This document shows positions 44,140 through 55,073 of a stretch of DNA of 64,000 nucleotides, piece after piece. This DNA is from Auriscalpium vulgare. Its lineage: Eukaryota > Basidiomycota > Agaricomycetes > Russulales > Auriscalpiaceae. Within the stretch, counting starts at the first letter, position 1. Each line of letters opens with the position of its first letter. The position numbers and the translations under genes were made by a program. The stretch spans positions 1 through 64,000 of the forward strand of contig JAHBBC010000026.1 in the NCBI GenBank assembly GCA_019915015.1, in the 5' to 3' direction. The notes beneath the pieces were generated by a model. The model saw only the letters and a program-made list of their open reading frames with translations. It ran no database searches and was not told the origin of the DNA.

Positions 44140-47100
44140 ATGCCCTCCACTGCCGACATTCCATGCGACTGTAGCAAATGCTCCGGCCTGCCCGAACCTC
44201 TTCGAATTCTATCCCCAAAACTCGTCGGAGCTCATAGGACTCGATACGGATTGGCGAGTGCTACCAACGCCGGAGCTCCAGCTCGTTATGTGCTACCTGA
44301 GGCCGCTCCTGTTAGGACCATTGCGCGCGAGGATGCAGGAGACATCGAGCTCGAGGAACATGACGAACAACCATCCCCTCCTCGTGCCCAGTCACCACCC
44401 GCCGCCCCACTAGCAAACCAACACAATCGGAGACGTCAAGTTGTACCACCTGACGTGTCCTGGCGCGTACCTTCACTTCTAAGGGCTCCCGATTTTGAGC
44501 CTCTGGTGACCCCACGCGTTGACATCTCGCCTCCCGCGTTTGCTCTCAAGGAGCCTTCTTCAGTCCGAATCGCATATCTCCAGGCTGTGTATAACAACAC
44601 CTTCAAACATATGTCAGCCCCGGATAGCACAGATAACCTGTGCTCAACTCTGAACTCGCTCGATGCTGCCGGTGTACTCCCGGATAACCCCCGACCTGTC
44701 CGGACTCTTGCAGGCGCAAAACATCGATTGGGCCTCGATCCCGACAATTGGATAGTCGAGTATGCCATTTGTCCGCGCTGCTGGAAGCATTACAGGCCCG
44801 ATCATCTCTCTGACCTTGCATCGCCGGCGTGCATAACCCCCGCATGCGCGGGTGTCATCTACAAGGAGCAGGCCAATTCCGAAGGCGACATCAAGCGTGT
44901 CCCCCTCTCCATAATTCCCCATGTTTCCCTTCTGCAGCGCCTTCGCGCCATTGTTTGCCGGAAAGGTTTCCGCAGAATGGTTCGTGACAGTCGAGCGACG
45001 CCTCAACACCAGAACGACGACGATGACTTCTTCATGACGGATATGCATGACGCGGAGATATGGCACGAGCTGCGGACGGGTATACAGCGGGAGGTTGGCG
45101 ACTTTGGGACCGTACGGGACCGGCCGGTCCACGATAACTCGGAAGGGAAACTGACGGACTGTCGGTTTGGCCTCCATCTCACTATTAACCTCGACTGGTA
45201 TGATTTTTCTTTTTCTTTTGAATGGAACATGCGCTGACCGGGCGTCTTCGTCAGGTTTGGTGCACTTTCGACCCGCCCTCACTCGTCGGGGCCGATTTAT
45301 ATTTCTATCAACGACCTTCCGCGCGAGAAACGATTTCTACAAGTCAATGTTATCTGCCCGATGATCACGCCGGGCCCCACTGAGCCTACCTCCGAGCAAT
45401 TGAATAATTGTATGGAGCCTGTTGCCATTGATATCTGCAAGTTGAAGAAAGGTTCGCTTGCATTGTTGTCGCCCGAGCTGTGCTGACCATACATTGACCA
45501 GGTGTTATGATGGAAATGTATGACAACGATGATGTGATGCTTGTCGAGGAAGAAGTTAGGGCTGATTTCACGTGCACCAATTGCGACACACCTGCCGCTC
45601 GCAAGCTGTCGGGCACGGCCGGGCATAGTGCTGACTTACACCCGTGTCCTTGGTGTCACTGCCTATTGCTCGACGTCAATCGAGCATGTGGTTATCGAGA
45701 AGAAGGTCAATGATTTCTGCTCTTAGCAAGTGGCTTTGCTAACTATATGCTTTGCAGTATTTGAATATCGAGACGACTACGATATGCTCAAGCAGAAGTT
45801 CTACGCACGAGACGCACCAATTGCGCGTCAAAATACCATCCTAGCGATGCATGGGGTTCGATGGGCAGTCCTGGATGCAATACCAGGCTGGCGCCCATCG
45901 CGGCAGACTGCATTGGACTTTATGCACTGCATATATCTTGGTAGGTGGCCCCGTGACATGCTGATATATCTTGCTGACGCGGTTGCTAGGCGTCGTCGCC
46001 TTCTTCTTCACGCGAGTACTTTTCGCGGCACATATGTTCCCCGGCGCAGGTGGTGGGCTATCCGCAAAGCAACGGTTTGAAGACATTATCAACGCTATAC
46101 AATGGCCAAGTCACATTACTCGCCTCCCAAAGAATGTGAGCGCTATGCATCCGCATCACGAAATTATTCATTCACAAGCTGTGACATTGGTAGCTCGGCG
46201 AGAACCAGTCCCTGAAGAAAGCCGACGAGTGGCGGCGACTCTTAACCGTCGCACCCGTCGTCCTCTGGTGTTCTTGGAAGGGTCCCGACGACAGGATACC
46301 AGACGTGGAACCTCCGGTATCCGCAAATGAGAACATCACGACCAAGCACTCACGCAAGCAGAAATCGCTGTACGATGTACTTCTCCTCCTGTGTGCCGGT
46401 GTGCGCCTGCTGTCGACAAAGCGAATCTCGATGTCGCAAGCAAAAGCTGGCCAGGTCTATCTTGCGACATACTGCCAGCGACTTCTCGTTCTCGGGGTGT
46501 CGCTAACAATCAACCATCACTTAGCAATGCACTTTGCTCGCATGATCAAGGTCTTCGGCCCTGTCTATGCATGGTGGCTCTTTGCTTTCGAGCGGTTCAA
46601 TGGCATGCTCGAGCACGTCAAGCTGAATGGCCACAATGGCGGCCGGATGGAACTGACGATGCTACGCCATTGGACAATGACACATCTCATCTACGAGCTT
46701 ATACTGGAGCTCCCTGTGGATGCCTCCTCTCACGAGCGTGCGCTTCTGAATCGTATTGTCAACACCGAGGCTACTCGCGTCCGTGGCGGCATGATGACAG
46801 AAATCCTTGTCATGCAGTCTGAAGCCTCTGTCGACCGCGTAGGGCTACCTAAACGCATCGGCCGACCCGTCAACCTCTTCCAATACACACTTAAGCATCC
46901 TTGCACCGTCGATGTCTATACTCTGCTTCTGGACCATTGTCGGGTACTTTGGCACGAGCTGTCACTTCGCCGGGAGTTCTCCACCGTTCTCGGAACACCA
47001 TTCCGACATGGAGAGGTTGCTCGTCGTCTCCCATACATTCGCAAGGACGGGCTGCGCTATGGATGCACCGGAAATGCTTGGTCGAAGTCTGACGTCTTCG

Positions 47101-47568
47101 CATTCATTGCACGGGATGGCGTGCGCGTCCCCGTCGAGATTGAACAGCTATTCTATCTTGAAGTCCCTGGCTCTGGTAAACCTCCCGCTGTTTGCGCCAT
47201 CGTACGCCGATTGCGTAGTGCTGACAAGGATCTGGAAGTACCGTGGGGCTTGTAGTACGTCGAAAAATCTCTCGTACAGCTCGAAACTAATATATTCACT
47301 GTAGCGCAGACATCCTTGGGATACACATTGCGCATGCGCGCCAGTTTCACAACTATGAAGTTATCGCAGCGTCGACTATCGATTGTCCCTTAGCTCTGAT
47401 ACCGGTTTGCGCCGAACGCACTGGCCAAGATCTATGGATCTCTGTCTCGTTTGAACACGTACGTCACTCATTTGAGTGAGCAGTGCTACTGACAATAGAT
47501 CGAGATATAAACAGATCGGCACGGAACCACAAGAAGATTTGGATGGAGTCGCTGACCTAGCACTCTAA
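44140..47568 (+). CDS. Tnp2-like transposase of the CACTA-like element
   Basis: The ATG at 44140 begins MPSTADIPCDCSKCSGLPEP. A zinc-binding region is likely (ICPRCWKHYRPDHL..CITPACAGVIY). The Tnp2-type core is FGLHLTINLDW, spliced over an intron of about 60 nt (GTATGA..CGTCAG) to FGALSTRPHSSGPIYISIND and LPREKRFLQVNVICPMITPG. It continues with CTNCDTPAARKL..HPCPWCHCLL, another CxxC cluster, ALDFMHCIYLG, FPGAGGGLSAKQRFED and VLGVSLTINHHLAMHFARMI, the C-terminal region with KVFGPVYAWWLFAFERFNG. About seven short introns are needed. The stop TAA is at 47566-47568 and overlaps the convergent gene by 4 bp. It probably acts as the cut-and-paste transposase. No internal break is evident. Confidence 0.87.
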
Positions 47569-49468
47569 TCAAACCCATCCTCGTCAACGTCTACCGGTAC
47601 TTCCACCGCTACCAAAGCCCCCGCGGCACGTGGATATATGGCTGGCGTATCATTCACCCTCTGCTTCTTTGTCTCCACCACGGCTTTCGCCCGCATTGCC
47701 TCCTCAACTGCCGCATCGCGCTTACGCTTGGACCGCGTAGCTTTCTCCTTCTTGACGAATTGCATGGCATCATTGATATCCTCGGGGTCTCGAGCATCGC
47801 CCCATGCTATGCCGTTGTCGGCAACGTGACTGTTTGTGTCGCAATTGGGGTTTGCGGTAAGCCATTCCATCTTGACCATCCATCGGCGTGCGCGACCGTC
47901 GAGCGTTTTCGTGGTCGGCAGAGTTTGCTCTTTCGCCGTACCTCGCTCACGATGGACATATTGCAGAGACGGCTTTGGGTCAGGAATCTCGTCGACCGCA
48001 ACAAACAGGTCATTCAGCTGCACGCAAGTCGTCGTCAACCCGAGAAATCTCTTACAAAAGGGAACACTCACAGTGTCAGAGCGACTCGTAGGTGCGCGCG
48101 AAGTATACGAGTGCAGAACTAATTTGCCTTCACCGTCGAATGTGTCCTCGTCATCGGACATCTGCTGTGTCGTGAAAGCAGGGTCGTACTTCGGGTCTTG
48201 CATCCATCCCGCCGCACCGCCCGCCGATGCAAGCCGTTTTCGAAGGCGAACTTCTAGCTTCTGCATCCAACCTCCGGTAAGCAGACTGGCCCTTGGATAC
48301 GATGAAGGTGCTTACTCCTTTAGCTCAATTGTCTCTTTTAGCTTTGGTCAACTCGCCGCCGGGCTTGGTCGACTGCTTCCCACTGGTGCCCCGCCAAACC
48401 TTTTGGAGTGCGCTATATTTGGTGAGGAACCGAACAGTAAGATCTTCCTGTCTGACCATGTCGAGTATTGACGCGGCCCCAGTCACATAGCTTCCGCCGT
48501 GCGCCTTCGCGAAGACAGCCATGGCCTGCAGCGCAGCAAAGTTAGCGGCGCTCTTTCCCGGCTTGTCCCAGTCCAGCCGGACTTGATGAACACTCTCAGA
48601 TCCCTGTACAAGAGGCAGGCTGTCTGGACTTGTGTCCGCCGTCGCGATGGGAAAGTGTTCCTTCTCCGAAAGCTTCGGAACACCAAGGAACTTAAAGAAA
48701 GTCTCCGAAGTCACCTTCTATTAAAAGGTATGGTGAATATGAGTGTTCCGGAAGCAACAAGCAGCTAACGCACCAATACTTTGCTATGTTTAGTCGCCGT
48801 CTCACTCCAGTCCAATTCCTCCTTTTGCTCGGCCTTTACATCGTCCCCTTCTTCGGCCACCTCTCCTCCAGGCGGGCGGCTGCTCTCGTCAGAGCGTCGG
48901 GATACCTCGGTGATCCTTTCCTCAACAACCTGCCGGACCGTCTCTTCAAGTCTGCGCCCAAACTCGTGCTCGAGCGTAGCAACACGCATACACAGCGCCG
49001 CGTTCTCTTGCTCGAGGGCGTCAATTCTGGTCCGTGCAATCGTGGACTCGCGGACTATCCAATCCTTGCTGATTTTATTTGCAGGGACCTCTTGGAACGG
49101 CGCTGGTGCAGGCCCGTGGGCCGAGAACGGCTGGGGCGGCAGGTCCTCCGCTCTCCCGCGAGTGGGTGCCGGCAGTTGAACCGACGTCGACCGTGACGGT
49201 GCCGGAGTGTACGGAGTACGACCATTTTGGACGGATGACGAGTACAGCTACATGGCATCGCAGCATGGTGAGTGACTCGTCTCCTGCATGATTTGACACT
49301 CACGTTCGGCGTGAATTTAGCCTGCTGACTTGGAGTCGGGGTCTGCGGCCACTCGGAATTCATCGCAAACTGTGCAATCTGCATGTCGCCCGGAGTTGGA
49401 GGGAAGCCGGCCGGAGTGGGGGCAAGCTGAGGGTCTATGAATGGTGCGGCAGGACTAGTGCGATGCAT
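47565..49468 (-). CDS. Coiled-coil accessory protein of the CACTA-like element
   Basis: The ATG at 49468 starts MHRTSPAAPFIDPQLAPTPA. A Pro-rich region is followed by a strong heptad coiled coil, RIDALEQENAALCMRVATLE, near 48970. Then come FFKFLGVPKLSEKEHFPIAT, VHQVRLDWDKPGKSAANFAA and WMQKLEVRLRKRLASAG, ending in the basic KKEKATRSKRKRDAAVEEAM before the TAG at 47567-47565. It needs three or four introns. CACTA elements often encode a second protein that binds the ends and assists transposition. A similar job here is inference from position, the coiled coil and the basic segment. No known family is recognised. Confidence 0.75.
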
Positions 49469-49864
49469 GGTGGGACGGGGGAAAGGCTGTCGAGCGAGTA
49501 TGCGGAGATGTCTGTAGATTTATACCAATGAAACTGCCTGCCGTGTTCCATTGTGGTTCATCGCGACGTGGAGGAGGGTATCCTCCACATGTATATCAAC
49601 CTGGGATCCGCAAGGCGGGCAGCGTACGGGCTATCATCCACCTGGATGCCGCGCAAATAAATCCAGATATATTCCCAGCATCTAGCTCACGTGACAAAAT
49701 CGGCTGCAAGGCATATCTGCGTCAAATTTTGCCGTCATATTCACGTCTACTTTAGAGCCGTTTTTGGAGAATGCATTGGAATGCGACAACACAACCTTTT
49801 CGTCCCATTCTCAGCTGATTATCATCAACTTCACCGGAGTTGACGGGAATCAGCCGCCGTCGGA

Positions 49865-49884
49865 TTTTCGGGCAATACGCTGTG
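49865..49884 (-). repeat. Right terminal inverted repeat
   Basis: TTTTCGGGCAATACGCTGTG, the exact complement of the left end, followed by target duplication CTG. Confidence 0.95.
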
Positions 49885-52800
49885 CTGTGTGTCTCTGTCA
49901 AGGAAAGATGCTGCAGAGCATGCTGCGCAGGCTGGCGCGCGGTGTGGGCGTCCTGGACGCCCACTGCACGCGCAATTGCTGTCTGCGGGCCCTGCGCTGT
50001 GTGTGTCCGTCCGGGACGGACACTGCTGAGCACAGGCAACACGCTGCGGAGGGTGGCGCACAGCGTGCGCGTCCTGGACGCCCACTGCACGCGCAATTGC
50101 TGTCTGCGGGCCCTGCGCTGTCTCTGTCAAGGAAAGATGCTGCAGAGCATGCTGCGCAGGCTGGCGCGCGGTGTGGGCGTCCTGGACGCCCACTGCACGC
50201 GCAATTGCTGTCTGCGGGCCCTGCGCTGTGTGTGTCCGTCCGGGACGGACACTGCAGAGCACAGGCAACACGCTACGGAGGCTGGCGCACGGCGTGCGCG
50301 TCCTGGACGCCCACTGCACGCGCAATTGCTGTCTGCGGGCCCTGCGCTGTGTGTGTCAAGGAAAGATGCTGCCGAGCATGCTGCGCAGGCTGGCGCGCGG
50401 TGTGGGCGTCCTGGACGCCCACTGCACGCGCAATTGCTGTCAGCGGGCCCTGCGCTGTGTGTCTCTGTCAAGGAAAGATGCTGCAGAGCATGCTGCGCAG
50501 GCTGGCGCGCGGTGTGGGCGTCCTGGACGCCCACTGCACGCGCAATTGCTGTCAGCGGGCCCTGCGCTGTGTGTCTCTGTCAAGGAAAGATGCTGCAGAG
50601 CATGCTGGGCAGGCTGGCGCGCGGTGTGGGCGTCCTGGACGCCCACTGCACGCGCAATTGCTGTCTGCGGGCCCTGCGCTGTGTGTCTCTGTCAAGGAAA
50701 GATGCTGCAGAGCATGCTGCGCAGGCTGGCGCGCGGTGTGGGCGTCCTGGACGCCCACTGCACGCGCAATTGCTGTCAGCGGGCCCTGCGCTGTGTGTGT
50801 CAAGGAAAGATGCTGCCGAGCATGCTGCGCAGGCTGGCGCGCGGTGTGGGCGTCCTGGACGCCCACTGCACGCGCAATTGCTGTCAGCGGGCCCTGCGCT
50901 GTGTGTCTCTGTCAAGGAAAGATGCTGCCGAGCATGCTGCGCAGGCTGGCGCGCGGTGTGGGCGTCCTGGACGCCCACTGCACGCGCAATTGCTGTCAGC
51001 GGGCCCTGCGCTGTCTCTGTCAAGGAAAGATGCTGCAGAGCATGCTGCGCAGGCTGGCGCGCGGTGTGGGCGTCCTGGACGCCCACTGCACGCGCAATTG
51101 CTGTCAGCGGGCCCTGCGCTGTGTGTGTCAAGGAAAGATGCTGCCGAGCATGCTGCGCAGGCTGGCGCGCGGTGTGGGCGTCCTGGACGCCCACTGCACG
51201 CGCAATTGCTGTCAGCGGGCCCTGCGCTGTGTGTCTCTGTCAAGGAAAGATGCTGCCGAGCATGCTGCGCAGGCTGGCGCGCGGTGTGGGCGTCCTGGAC
51301 GCCCACTGCACGCGCAATTGCTGTCAGCGGGCCCTGCGCTGTCTCTGTCAAGGAAAGATGCTGCAGAGCATGCTGCGCAGGCTGGCGCGCGGTGTGGGCG
51401 TCCTGGACGCCCACTGCACGCGCAATTGCTGTCAGCGGGCCCTGCGCTGTGTGTCTCTGTCAAGGAAAGATGCTGCCGAGCATGCTGCGCAGGCTGGCGC
51501 GCGGTGTGGGCGTCCTGGACGCCCACTGCACACGCAATTGCTGTCTGCGGGCCCTGCGTTGTGTGTCTCTGTCAAGGAAAGATGCTGCCGAGCATGCTGC
51601 GCAGGCTGGCGCGCGGTGTGGGCGTCCTGGACGCCCACTGCACGCGCAATTGCTGTCAGCGGGCCCTGCGCTGTGTGTGTCCGTCCGGGACGGACACTGC
51701 AGAGCACAGGCAACACGCTACGGAGGCTGGCGCACGGCGTGCGCGTCCTGGACGCCCACTGCACGCGCAATTGCTGTCTGCGGGCCCTGCGCTGTCTCTG
51801 TCAAGGAAAGATGCTGCAGAGCATGCTGCGCAGGCTGGCGCGCGGTGTGGGCGTCCTGGACGCCCACTGCACGCGCAATTGCTGTCAGCGGGCCCTGCGC
51901 TGTGTGTGTCAAGGAAAGATGCTGCCGAGCATGCTGCGCAGGCTGGCGCGCGGTGTGGGCGTCCTGGACGCCCACTGCACGCGCAATTGCTGTCAGCGGG
52001 CCCTGCGCTGTGTGTCTCTGTCAAGGAAAGATGCTGCCGAGCATGCTGCGCAGGCTGGCGCGCGGTGTGGGCGTCCTGGACGCCCACTGCACACGCAATT
52101 GCTGTCTGCGGGCCCTGCGTTGTGTGTCTCTGTCAAGGAAAGATGCTGCCGAGCATGCTGCGCAGGCTGGCGCGCGGTGTGGGCGTCCTGGACGCCCACT
52201 GCACGCGCAATTGCTGTCAGCGGGCCCTGCGCTGTGTGTCTCTGTCAAGGAAAGATGCTGCAGAGCATGCTGCGCAGGCTAGCGCGCGGTGTGGGCGTCC
52301 AGGACGCCCACTGCACGCGCAATTGCTGTCTGCGGGCCCTGCGCTGTGTGTCTCTGTCAAGGAAGGATGCTGCAGAGCATGCTGCGCAGGCTGGCGCGCG
52401 GTGTGGGCGTCCTGGACGCCCACTGCACGCGCAATTGCTGTCTGCGGGCCCTGCGCTGTGTGTGTCCGTCCGGGACGGACACTGCCGAGCACAGGCAACA
52501 CGCTGCGGAGGGTGGCGCACAGCGTGCGCGTCCTGGACGCCCACTGCACGCGCAATTGCTGTCTGCGGGCCCTGCGCTGTCTCTGTCAAGGAAAGATGCT
52601 GCAGAGCATGCTGCGCAGGCTGGCGCGCGGTGTGGGCGTCCTGGACGCCCACTGCACGCGCAATTGCTGTCTGCGGGCCCTGCGCTGTGTGTGTCCGTCC
52701 GGGACGGACACTGCAGAGCACAGGCAACACGCTACGGAGGCTGGCGCACGGCGTGCGCGTCCTGGACGCCCACTGCACGCGCAATTGCTGTCTGCGGGCC

Positions 52801-54915
52801 CTGCGCTGTGTGTGTCAAGGAAAGATGCTGCCGAGCATGCTGCGCAGGCTGGCGCGCGGTGTGGGCGTCCTGGACGCCCACTGCACGCGCAATTGCTGTC
52901 AGCGGGCCCTGCGCTGTGTGTCTCTGTCAAGGAAAGATGCTGCCGAGCATGCTGCGCAGGCTGGCGCGCGGTGTGGGCGTCCTGGACGCCCACTGCACGC
53001 GCAATTGCTGTCAGCGGGCCCTGCGCTGTCTCTGTCAAGGAAAGATGCTGCAGAGCATGCTGGGCAGGCTGGCGCGCGGTGTGCGCGTCCTGGACGCCCA
53101 CTGCACGCGCAATTGCTGTCTGCGGGCCCTGCGCTGTCTCTGTCAAGGAAAGATGCTGCCGAGCATGCTGCGCAGGCTGGCGCGCGGTGTGGGCGTCCTG
53201 GACGCCCACTGCACACGCAATTGCTGTCTGCGGGCCCTGCGCTGTGTGTCTCTGTCAAGGAAAGATGCTGCCGAGCATGCTGCGCAGGCTGGCGCGCGGT
53301 GTGGGCGTCCTGGACGCCCACTGCACGCGCAATTGCTGTCAGCGGGCCCTGCGCTGTCTCTGTCAAGGAAAGATGCTGCAGAGCATGCTGGGCAGGCTGG
53401 CGCGCGGTGTGGGCGTCCTGGACGCCCACTGCACGCGCAATTGCTGTCTGCGGGCCCTGCGCTGTGTGTCTCTGTCAAGGAAAGATGCTGCCGAGCATGC
53501 TGCGCAGGCTGGCGCGCGGTGTGGGCGTCCTGGACGCCCACTGCACGCGCAATTGCTGTCAGCGGGCCCTGCGCTGTGTGTGTCCGTCCGGGACGGACAC
53601 TGCAGAGCACAGGCAACACGCTACGGAGGCTGGCGCACGGCGTGCGCGTCCTGGACGCCCACTGCACGCGCAATTGCTGTCTGCGGGCCCTGCGCTGTCT
53701 CTGTCAAGGAAAGATGCTGCAGAGCATGCTGCGCAGGCTGGCGCGCGGTGTGGGCGTCCTGGACGCCCACTGCACGCGCAATTGCTGTCTGCGGGCCCTG
53801 CGCTGTGTGTCTCTGTCAAGGAAAGATGCTGCCGAGCATGCTGCGCAGGCTGGCGCGCGGTGTGGGCGTCCTGGACGCCCACTGCACGCGCAATTGCTGT
53901 CTGCGGGCCCTGCGCTGTGTGTCTCTGTCAAGGAAAGATGCTGCAGAGCATGCTGCGCAGGCTGGCGCGCGGTGTGGGCGTCCTGGACGCCCACTGCACG
54001 CGCAATTGCTGTCTGCGGGCCCTGCGCTGTGTGTGTCCGTCCGGGACGGACACTGCAGAGCACAGGCAACACGCTACGGAGGCTGGCGCACGGCGTGCGC
54101 GTCCTGGACGCCCACTGCACGCGCAATTGCTGTCTGCGGGCCCTGCGCTGTCTCTGTCAAGGAAAGATGCTGCAGAGCATGCTGCGCAGGCTGGCGCGCG
54201 GTGTGGGCGTCCTGGACGCCCACTGCACGCGCAATTGCTGTCAGCGGGCCCTGCGCTGTGTGTGTCCGTCCGGGACGGACACTGCCGAGCACAGGCAACA
54301 CGCTGCGGAGGGTGGCGCACGGCGTGCGCGTCCTGGACGCCCACTGCACGCGCAATTGCTGTCTGCGGGCCCTGCGCTGTGTGTCTGTCAAGGAAAGATG
54401 CTGCAGAGCATGCTGCGCAGGCTGGCGCGCGGTGTGGGCGTCCAGGACGCCCACTGCACGCGCAATTGCTGTCTGCGGGCCCTGCGCTGTGTGTCTCTGT
54501 CAAGGAAAGATGCTGCAGAGCATGCTGCGCAGGCTGGCGCGCGGTGTGGGCGTCCAGGACGCCCACTGCACGCGCAATTGCTGTCAGCGGGCCCTGCGCT
54601 GTGTGTCTCTGTCAAGGAAAGATGCTGCAGAGCATGCTGCGCAGGCTGGCGCGCGGTGTGGGCGTCCAGGACGCCCACTGCACGCGCAATTGCTGTCTGC
54701 GGGCCCTGCGCTGTGTGTCTCTGTCAAGGAAGGATGCTGCAGAGCATGCTGCGCAGGCTGGCGCGCGGTGTGGGCGTCCAGGACGCCCACTGCTGTCTGT
54801 GGGCCCTGCGCTGTGTGTGCTTGTCCAGGACAGATGCTGCAGAGCATGCTGCGCAGGCTGGCGTGCGGTGTGGGCGTCCTGGACGCCCACTGCACGCGCA
54901 ATTGCTGTCTGCGAG
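49885..54915 (+). repeat. 112/121-bp satellite, right part (about 45 units)
   Basis: Continuation of the array at 42629-43819. Counting CGCAATTGCT gives 44 units plus one truncated copy near 54790. Eight are palindrome-type units (TGTCCGTCC-G-GGACGGACA near 50008, 50235, 51679, 52465, 52695, 53581, 54035 and 54265). Every unit carries a palindrome of the form GCGTCC-N-GGACGC; in the common type it reads GTGGGCGTCC-N-GGACGCCCAC. The centre is T in most units and A in several units after 54430. Some multi-unit blocks recur, indicating unequal exchange. Unit length is not a multiple of three and no stop occurs, so all three plus frames stay open for kilobases. There is no sign of splicing or coding constraint. 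Confidence 0.95.
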
Positions 54916-54974
54916 CTGTGTGCTGCGTGGTGAGTGGAGAGGTTTCACCAACCCTACTGAACCCTACCATGCCC

Positions 54975-55073
54975 CATAACCCCTAAACCCTAAACCCTAG
55001 ACCTAACCCTAAACGGTTAGGCGCTGGGCGGGTGGGTTAGGAGTGGTGATGTCATCAGCTCTCGTGGGAGCTG
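54975..55073. repeat. CCCTAAA tract and second copy of the 85-bp element
   Basis: CCCCTAAACCCTAAACCCTA (about 54977-54996) is a TTTAGGG-type tract. It runs straight into the element shared with 19193-19275 (CTAGACCTAACC to GTGGGAGCTG), including the CCTAACC/GGTTAGG inverted pair and TGATGTCATCA. It marks the right edge of the satellite region. Confidence 0.85.

Larger units (their letters stand above)
43820..49884 (+). mobile_element. CACTA-like (CMC/EnSpm, Tnp2) DNA transposon, 6,065 bp
   Basis: Perfect 20-bp terminal inverted repeats CACAGCGTATTGCCCGAAAA (43820-43839) and its complement (49865-49884), with 3-bp target duplication CTG (43817-43819 and 49885-49887). Removing the element and one CTG restores an uninterrupted satellite unit. 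CACxx ends with 2-3-bp duplications are typical of CACTA/EnSpm elements. It carries two convergent genes: a Tnp2-like transposase (44140-47568, plus) and a coiled-coil protein (47565-49468, minus). Internal sequence next to the ends is non-coding. Perfect ends and open frames suggest that the insertion is recent. Confidence 0.93.

Noticed and set aside
42629..54915. CRISPR-like array
   Set aside because: Units are 108-121 bp with no unique spacers; it is a satellite in a eukaryotic context.
49764..54986. Giant Cys/Arg-rich proteins of 1,740, 1,697 and 896 residues on the plus strand, plus many minus-strand frames
   Set aside because: They are translations of the 112/121-bp satellite in alternative frames; the units shift frame, no splice or start context stands out, and every frame is equally open.
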